From the NCBI RefSeq assembly GCF_019649055.1, contig NW_026570257.1, positions 744,001-808,000 of the forward strand: DNA of 64,000 nucleotides. Reading direction: 5' to 3'. Position numbers and translations under genes: made by a program. The notes beneath the pieces were generated by a model, which saw only the letters and a program-made list of their open reading frames with translations, did no database searches and was not told where the DNA came from. This DNA is from Paramacrobiotus metropolitanus (lineage: Eukaryota; Tardigrada; Eutardigrada; Parachela; Macrobiotidae). Positions 58,553 through 64,000 of the stretch are shown one piece after another. The stretch's first letter is position 1. Each line of letters begins with the position of its first letter.

Positions 58553-59067
58553 TCAGTAATTGTATTTGTACACTTTCTGAGCACCGTAACTGCTAAGACA
58601 ACGGGTGTTCCTATTCGGACCCGGAACATCAACAAATTTACACCCTGCTTCCCCGATGTACACCGCCACGTGACCAGGAAATCCCACAATGGCACCGGGA
58701 CTCACGTTCGAGTAACTGCCATTGGCGCCGATATAAGTAGACTGCGTGTATTTCTCTGCCTATAATGCAAGAATACTTTTATAAGACATAAAAGTACCAA
58801 TAAAAATGCGTACAGCACAAAAGTATAGATAGCTCACCCATAAGGGTGAAAATACCGACTGTAAATCACGAAAACAAAGTACAAAACTTTAATACATACC
58901 GCCTTCCATTTTTTTCCAAGCAGGTCGGCAGTTAACCCACTGCAGCCTTGAGCAAAGAACTTTCGAGCCTGGGCATAGCGTTTGGCAGTGGCTACACTCA
59001 CATAGCTCTGATAGCTCAGGCCGATGGCCAGGAACACAATAAAAAGGGACACTTGTAATTTGTACAT
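57864..59067. repeat. Segmental duplication, left copy (NlpC-like gene and 3' flank)
   Basis: Matches 62967-64000 in the same orientation, starting ATCACTTTGCC. Similarity is strong in the gene's last exon and moderate in the 3' flank, including a conserved GACAAAAAA stretch and an ATAAATTCATRGA piece. Confidence 0.8.
58553..59067 (-). CDS. Small secreted NlpC/P60-like protein, copy 1
   Basis: Two exons, 58900-59067 and 58553-58759, phase-0 intron of 140 bp, giving 124 residues. An N-terminal signal peptide (LQVSLFIVFLAIGLSY) leads to AQGCSGLTADLLG, which looks like the catalytic cysteine block of NlpC/P60 cysteine peptidases (CSG followed by a hydrophobic helix). Exon 2 has SPGAIVGFPGHVAVYIGE, matching the PGDLVxFxGHVGIYIG catalytic-histidine block, and ends KVYKYNY. 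Such enzymes cut peptidoglycan peptides in bacteria, so in an animal a defence role or horizontal origin would be notable, but both are inference. The polar third catalytic residue is not obvious. The upstream in-frame ATG at 59178 would add a non-signal leader and is less likely. Confidence 0.62.
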
Positions 59068-60514
59068 TTTTGGTATCAAATAACTACGGTCTATGGGACG
59101 CAAGGAAAACGGGTTCGTCTTTCGCCATGGGTTTATTAATTTGGGCGCGATGTCCGTGCGCCGGGTCTTACGTGTCATTCATGGCAACAAAAGGATGAAC
59201 ACAAAGCATCAACCACAGTAAGATGCACAACGTCAAGTGGTAGAACAACAAAAACATTCTTTTCAAATGCCCTCGAAGAAGAAACGAAAAAACAGGGTGG
59301 GCGGGATAGGGAAGAACGACAAAAATTTTTCACAGACTGGAAGTAACGTTTTAACGTAAAGCACTTAAATAGGTCTTGCTCCGTCCTGCTTGAGATCCGG
59401 CATCCGTCTTTGCTCCATTCATAGGCTGAGTGCAGGACAACCATCAGACCTCGTTATACTCAGATTCTTTCATAGAATCTTTCTCATTATGATGTGCCCG
59501 CAGCTTTTGCAGTGTGCACCAAAAGCTGTACGACTACGAGCCTAATGCAAAATGCGAATGATACAAAGTTACAAACTAAATGAACGGCTTTTAAAGGGAA
59601 AACCGGTATACTTTTGCATTACGGAAGTGGTACCTTTAAGATTGCTAATCTTATCACGCTTCCAGTAAGTAAGCAGTTTGATTTGTAGGGCTTACTGTGT
59701 ACATGGCAATATGCACTACATTTGGGTGAAATTTCACTGGTAAACAGTGGCATGCACGCAAAATGTGGAAGTGGACTTTAAGCTGTTCGGTATGCTCTGC
59801 ACAGGGCAATACTTTGCACTTCGGTTGACTTATTGCATGTTCTCTGTGGCTGTTCTACAGTTTGTTTTGTAAATAAACATATTCCGTAAACAGGAAGTGA
59901 CGCATGCCGTTCAGGAAGTAGCCTGGATTTGAAGCATAAACCGTCAACTCGGTGGCACTGGAGCATAGAAAATTTGTGGCAGAATTTCAGATTCGATCTA
60001 GCCGCGTTTTTCATAACATGATTGCATTTTTACGCACTTATATTTTATTACTTATATTATTCTATCAATGAATGCTATTTTACCTGTGTTACGTCTTTAT
60101 TAACGTGCACTAATGCCTAAACGTTCACTAGCTAGGGACTGCAATAAACATAGGGTTATTGTTTTCCAAATAATACCATTCTACTCTTGCAATGCATACA
60201 ACTCATGTGGTTTGTCATCCAGTTGTTGCGACTTATCGCCGGTATTAAATGCAGATATCATTTTCTGGAATACGAGTAAAATAAAATCAGTTAATCCTAA
60301 ATCCGTAAATCAGTTAGCCTAAAATCCGCTAATCTTTAGCGACTGTACCGTGTGTACATAAAACGCAGGGATTCAAGAAACAGCTAACCGAAGAAAATCT
60401 AGCAGTTTTGGCAAAAATAAAAAGGACACTTCACAAAACGGATAAAACCGGTGGTTTTCAGCACGACATATCCAGTGCCCTGTAATCGTTTTTTTTCCAA
60501 TGGAAGTCGTGCCA
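59068..60514. other. Region without recognised gene
   Basis: Spacer between the NlpC-like gene and the GPCR gene, both on the minus strand. Frames at 59175-59444 and 59778-60014 (-) and 60113-60322 (+) match nothing known. The 3' end of the GPCR transcript should fall at its right side. Confidence 0.5.
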
Positions 60515-61508
60515 CTACAGCTTCTGCTTGATTTTTCTCAGGCTGAACTGCAGCATTAAGGGATCAAAAACACTCTGAACGGAATACAGCAGCATGACCG
60601 TGATGAATGCGGTGCTGGAGAATCCAATCCCAAAAAACAGGAATGCAAAATAAAGGGCATCAGCCGGTAGCCAGCACACGATGATGCTGATGACCGTCAA
60701 CGTTAGCACCAGCGATGCTTTTACCTCCCTGTTGCGTGTTACGGAAACAACACTTTCTCCATGGTGTTCTTTGTCTGCCTGGCTCTGCAGAGCGAATATT
60801 TTGTTCGCCGTTGCACTCCGCGGATTCGTGTCGTGGCTGCTGTGAACCGTATTATCCGCTCGTTTTCGGCGACGGCACCAGATCAGCGCATTCGTATATG
60901 CATAAGCGAACATCACTAAAAACAGCGGGAGAATGCGGCATAGGATATTCTCAATGCGACCCCATACCGGCATTTGCGGGGTACTGATAAGACAGCCGTG
61001 CTCGTTTTCGGGAAGATGGTAGTATAATGCATCTAAGACTAACCCCGGTAGTCCCATAATATGCACGTAACACAATGCCACCAAACACAGAAATCCTGCA
61101 GTTCTCTTGTTATGATACATGCGATAAGATACCGGATGGCTAATCGCCCAGATGCGGTTGACGGCGATCAGGGTATGGAACATGACCGCTGCTAAACTGA
61201 CGATAAATTCGAAATAGTTTGTAGAATATGCATGCTGAATATCCCATCCACCACGTCCCGTACAATTCGCTAATGATTTCCATGGGTGTTACCACAGCGC
61301 AGTACAGGATATTGGCCATGTATAAACCGACCAGATACACACTGAACGAGGTCACCTGTGACGTTGATACCAGATGATAAACGGTTACTCCAGCATTCAA
61401 ACATATTGATAGTATCATGATGCACGTTTTTATGATAAGCAAATATGTCCAGTTCGGATTTAGCTGGTGGACAAACGATGAGGTTTTGTTGTTGTACGTT
61501 GCATTCAT
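60515..61508 (-). pseudogene. Rhodopsin-family GPCR, intronless, one 1-base frameshift
   Basis: About 330 residues in two overlapping frames. The first (from ATG 61508) has glycosylated NATYNNKTS, TM1 (LLIIKTCIMILSICLNAGV), TM2 and the extracellular start of TM3. An extra base near 61211 shifts the frame, and the second continues with TM3 AVNRIWAISHP, TM4, TM5 (ILPLFLVMFAYAYTNALIW), a long basic loop, TM6 with CWLPAD, and TM7 with DPLML. The DRY motif is NRI, and NPxxY is replaced by DPLML, so it is a divergent receptor; the ligand cannot be guessed. The frameshift may be a sequence error, since the rest is well preserved. A decayed relative lies at 62022-62960. Confidence 0.75.
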
Positions 61509-62021
61509 TATTGTTACCTATCTTATATGATGTAATTTTGCCTGCTGCTCGTAGAGAAACTAAGAATATAACACGAGAATTTGACGCAAGCGTAAAATTA
61601 ATGTATCTGGGAAATGTTCCGCGCTGCTTTGATAGCGTTCATTACTTCGCAAGAGGTCATTTCTTGGATAGGATGGCGCTAATCGGAAATTAAAAGACGT
61701 GCGTTGATTTAAGGCTTCTTCTTCCCGTGCACGTGATGATGTAACAAACCGCTATCGATCACAGGCAAAATCGAGACAGCTGGAAATATACGCAGCTAAC
61801 TACCAAAGATCGCCACGGATATTTGGGTTAGTTTTGCGAGAAACAAAAGTCTTTATCCATTTCTCTACAGTCAAGATGTTCTAAACGCAGGAAATTAAAA
61901 CAGCATCTTGTTGCAGATTTCACAGAAGTACATCCAGTGATCTACGTACCTCCCCATGCATTCTTAAAAAATAACCTGGATATACTTGCGTTTTGAATTT
62001 CCGCCTGTACATGGGCTGTTA
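61509..62021. other. Spacer between the two GPCR copies
   Basis: No gene or repeat recognised. It should hold the upstream region of the left GPCR and the 3' flank of the decayed right copy. Confidence 0.5.
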
Positions 62022-62960
62022 TTACAGCTCTTGTTTTCTCGAACTAAGCAGTAGCATCAAAGAATCGAAAATGCTTTGAATAGAGTACGAGCATAGACAG
62101 CATAACGTCATCATAACCGTCGTAAAGGCCGTATTGGAGAAGGCGATGCCGAGGAACCGGTATCCGTCGAAGAGCACATCAGCCGGCAGCCAACACACCA
62201 AAACGCTGATAGCGTTCAGCGTCAGTACCGCGACGTCTTGACTCCCCGTTTCTGGTTCACATTTGTCCACCGCGTCCTTTGGTCGGAATGGAGTTTGCAC
62301 TGCTTGGATTTCCGTCGCTCCCGTTCGGTGGCGCGGTCACCAAGTTAGTGCGATGTCATCGCCGCTGCCAGATAACCGCATTCGTGTAGACGAGCGTAGA
62401 GACAACCAGTACTAACGGGAGGAGACGACAAAAAACGTGCTCAATCCAGCCCCATACCGGCATGGCGAAGTAGATATGGCACGTTTCGTTTACAGTTTTT
62501 GCGCGATACCCTAGATTTTGGCGGTCATGTAAGCTGCATAAGTCATCGTAATTGATTGGAAGTCTAGCAGATTCGTGTAAGACATTGTTATCCGCGTAAG
62601 TCTAAGAAATCTAAGAAATCCGAAAAGGTTACATTGACTTGAGAGTTAATTATGCAATCTACTAACTTGCACTAGTAACTGCTGCGGAAACACCCACTTA
62701 CGAACCAACGGTGCCTTACTCGCTTACGTTGTGTTATACACACCTCTATATGTACCCAGTTTTTTCGGTAAACGAAACGTGCCATAATTGTAAATTAGAG
62801 ACTGGCGATGTATTCGAAATATTTTAGAAGATGCACAGCGAATGTCCCATCCACCACCTTCAGTTCAGTTCTCCCGTAATTTCCATGGGGGTCAGCACCG
62901 CGCGGTACACAAGTTTGGCCAGGTGCAGAGCTACCAGATAGACACTGAGCGAGGTAAGTG
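62022..62960 (-). pseudogene. Decayed GPCR copy
   Basis: Homologous to the GPCR at 60515-61508. Recognisable parts are the TM1-TM2 region near 62840-62955 (SVYLVALHLAKLVYRAVLTP, then a TGA stop where the other copy has Tyr-Gly), TM5 near 62370-62490 (MPVWGWIEHVFCRLLPLVLV, ending in TGA) and TM6-TM7 at 62022-62300 (ISVLVCWLPADVLF). The TM3-TM4 part (about 62520-62780) is not recognisable. The 5' end stops where the duplicated NlpC-bearing block begins at about 62967. Confidence 0.85.
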
Positions 62961-62966
62961 TACAGT

Positions 62967-64000
62967 TATATCACTTTGCCATAGCCGATCGACATGTTAA
63001 CAATTTCAGACAAGTTTTCCTGGGACAAAAAATTATTTGAAGTTAAGTGATTAAATAAAATCTCTATGAATTTATTAGTTATTGAAGAGGCTCTAAGCGA
63101 ACAAGCACAGAGATCGAGGCGGCAGTTAACTGGACATAACCGGAGTAGGTTCCTTAACTTTTACTGCGAATGTGATATGTACATCGTTGATTAATCGTTT
63201 GCGTTAATCAACGAATGCACCTGCACGAACGGTGTTTGCGAAGATTTTATTTGAAGCATGTTGTAAAATTTAAGAAATCTATGCCTGTTCTTGTTAGCAA
63301 TGCAACGTTTGGTGTGCCTCATTTATTCGGCAAAAGCAGAGATCTGCTTAATTAAAGTTGGATCAACAAGAGCCGGAAAACAGCAAATTACGTGGTTTTT
63401 CAATTTCCAACCATACACTTCCGCATATAAATACTCGTAAGTCGTCAGTTTAGTATTGCTGTTGCGCCTTTACCGATAATCAGAAAGACAAGCCAAAATC
63501 AAATATCACCCGTTCAAAAATGGAAAATACCTTTTATTACCTGACATTTAACTATGGGTGACTAGTCAAACTGCCATGCATTCTTTTGGTGCAAAAATTT
63601 TAGACAGATAAAACATCAGTGCAAGTGCAACAAGGTTAAAAACAAGCCATTAGTAATTGTACTTATACACTTTTTGGGCGCCGTAGCTGCTAAGACAACG
63701 GGTATTTCTATTGGGAGCCGGAACATCGACAAATTTACACCCGGCTTCCCCGATGTACACCGCAACGTGACCAGGAAATCCGACAATGGCACCGGGACTC
63801 ACTTTTGAGTAACTTCCGTTGGCTCCAATGTAAGTAGATTGCGAGTAAGAATTTGCCTGTAATTACAAGTTTACAACATAAGAACATTTTTCGGATACTT
63901 GTTAAACTAATATGGCGAATCATGGGTAATGGTTTTTCTCAGTTTTAAATTTAGTACAACTAATTCAGATATGCATGTATTTTTCCAGCAAAAACATAGA
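62967..64000. repeat. Segmental duplication, right copy (cut by window edge)
   Basis: Second copy of the block at 57864-59067, same orientation. It abuts the broken 5' end of the decayed GPCR, suggesting that the block landed in, or replaced, that gene's start. Confidence 0.8.
63650..63856 (-). CDS. Small secreted NlpC/P60-like protein, copy 2, last exon (partial)
   Basis: A 207-nt exon, the same length as the last exon of copy 1, stop TAA at 63650-63652. It encodes SPGAIVGFPGHVAVYIGE and ends KVYKYNY; only a handful of residues differ from copy 1 (for example YSK for YSN, VPAP for VPGP). Most changes are at synonymous sites, which points to purifying selection. The exon with the signal peptide and catalytic cysteine lies beyond the right edge. 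Confidence 0.65.
   Translation of the reverse strand, partial: ANSYSQSTYIGANGSYSKVSPGAIVGFPGHVAVYIGEAGCKFVDVPAPNRNTRCLSSYGAQKVYKYNY

Overview
The window reads as nuclear DNA of an invertebrate animal. Genes are split by short GT-AG introns (about 60-150 bp), a complete muscle myosin heavy chain gene of arthropod-like layout is present, and there are ApeC-domain secreted proteins, a TRPM-type channel end, a rhodopsin-family GPCR and a tyrosine-recombinase (Ngaro/PAT-like) retrotransposon. The mix suits an ecdysozoan; a tardigrade is my best guess, but nothing here proves the phylum.

Layout. 0.4-1.6 kb (-): first four exons of a TRPM-like gene running off the left edge. 4.6-7.6 kb (+): two tandem secreted ApeC-domain genes. 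8.6-43.6 kb (-): two related genes coding for secreted proteins built from repeated two-exon modules that resemble divergent MAM domains, separated by Thr/Ser/Asn-rich mucin-like stretches. The smaller gene (13,455-8,651) has 3 modules; the larger (43,596-14,842, or ending at 17,789) has about 11. Each starts with a signal-peptide exon. Nearly all their introns are phase 1, so modules can be added or lost without breaking the frame. A 4.1-4.4 kb block holding one module is present in three tandem copies (26,000-38,855), with identical 4-base microhomology joints inside a MAM exon. A degenerate Ngaro/PAT-like element with split direct repeats lies in a large intron (22,213-25,497, + strand).

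45.2-55.9 kb (-): muscle myosin heavy chain, about 1,969 residues, intact. It has three mutually exclusive exons for the ATP-binding P-loop and loop 1, and an unexplained 181-codon ORF in the intron before the main rod exons that may be the first exon of a motorless rod protein. 58.5-64 kb (-): small secreted NlpC/P60-like proteins (one complete, one cut by the window edge) and two related GPCR copies, one nearly whole with a 1-base frameshift and one clearly decayed.

A theme is 1-base indels. At least seven module exons and the GPCR break frame by single bases, often in homopolymers, while the 5.9 kb of myosin coding sequence shows none. Either the repeated families carry consensus errors or several members are decaying; the sequence alone does not decide. 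The ApeC and MAM/mucin genes together look like a cluster of secreted or surface-coat proteins (inference).
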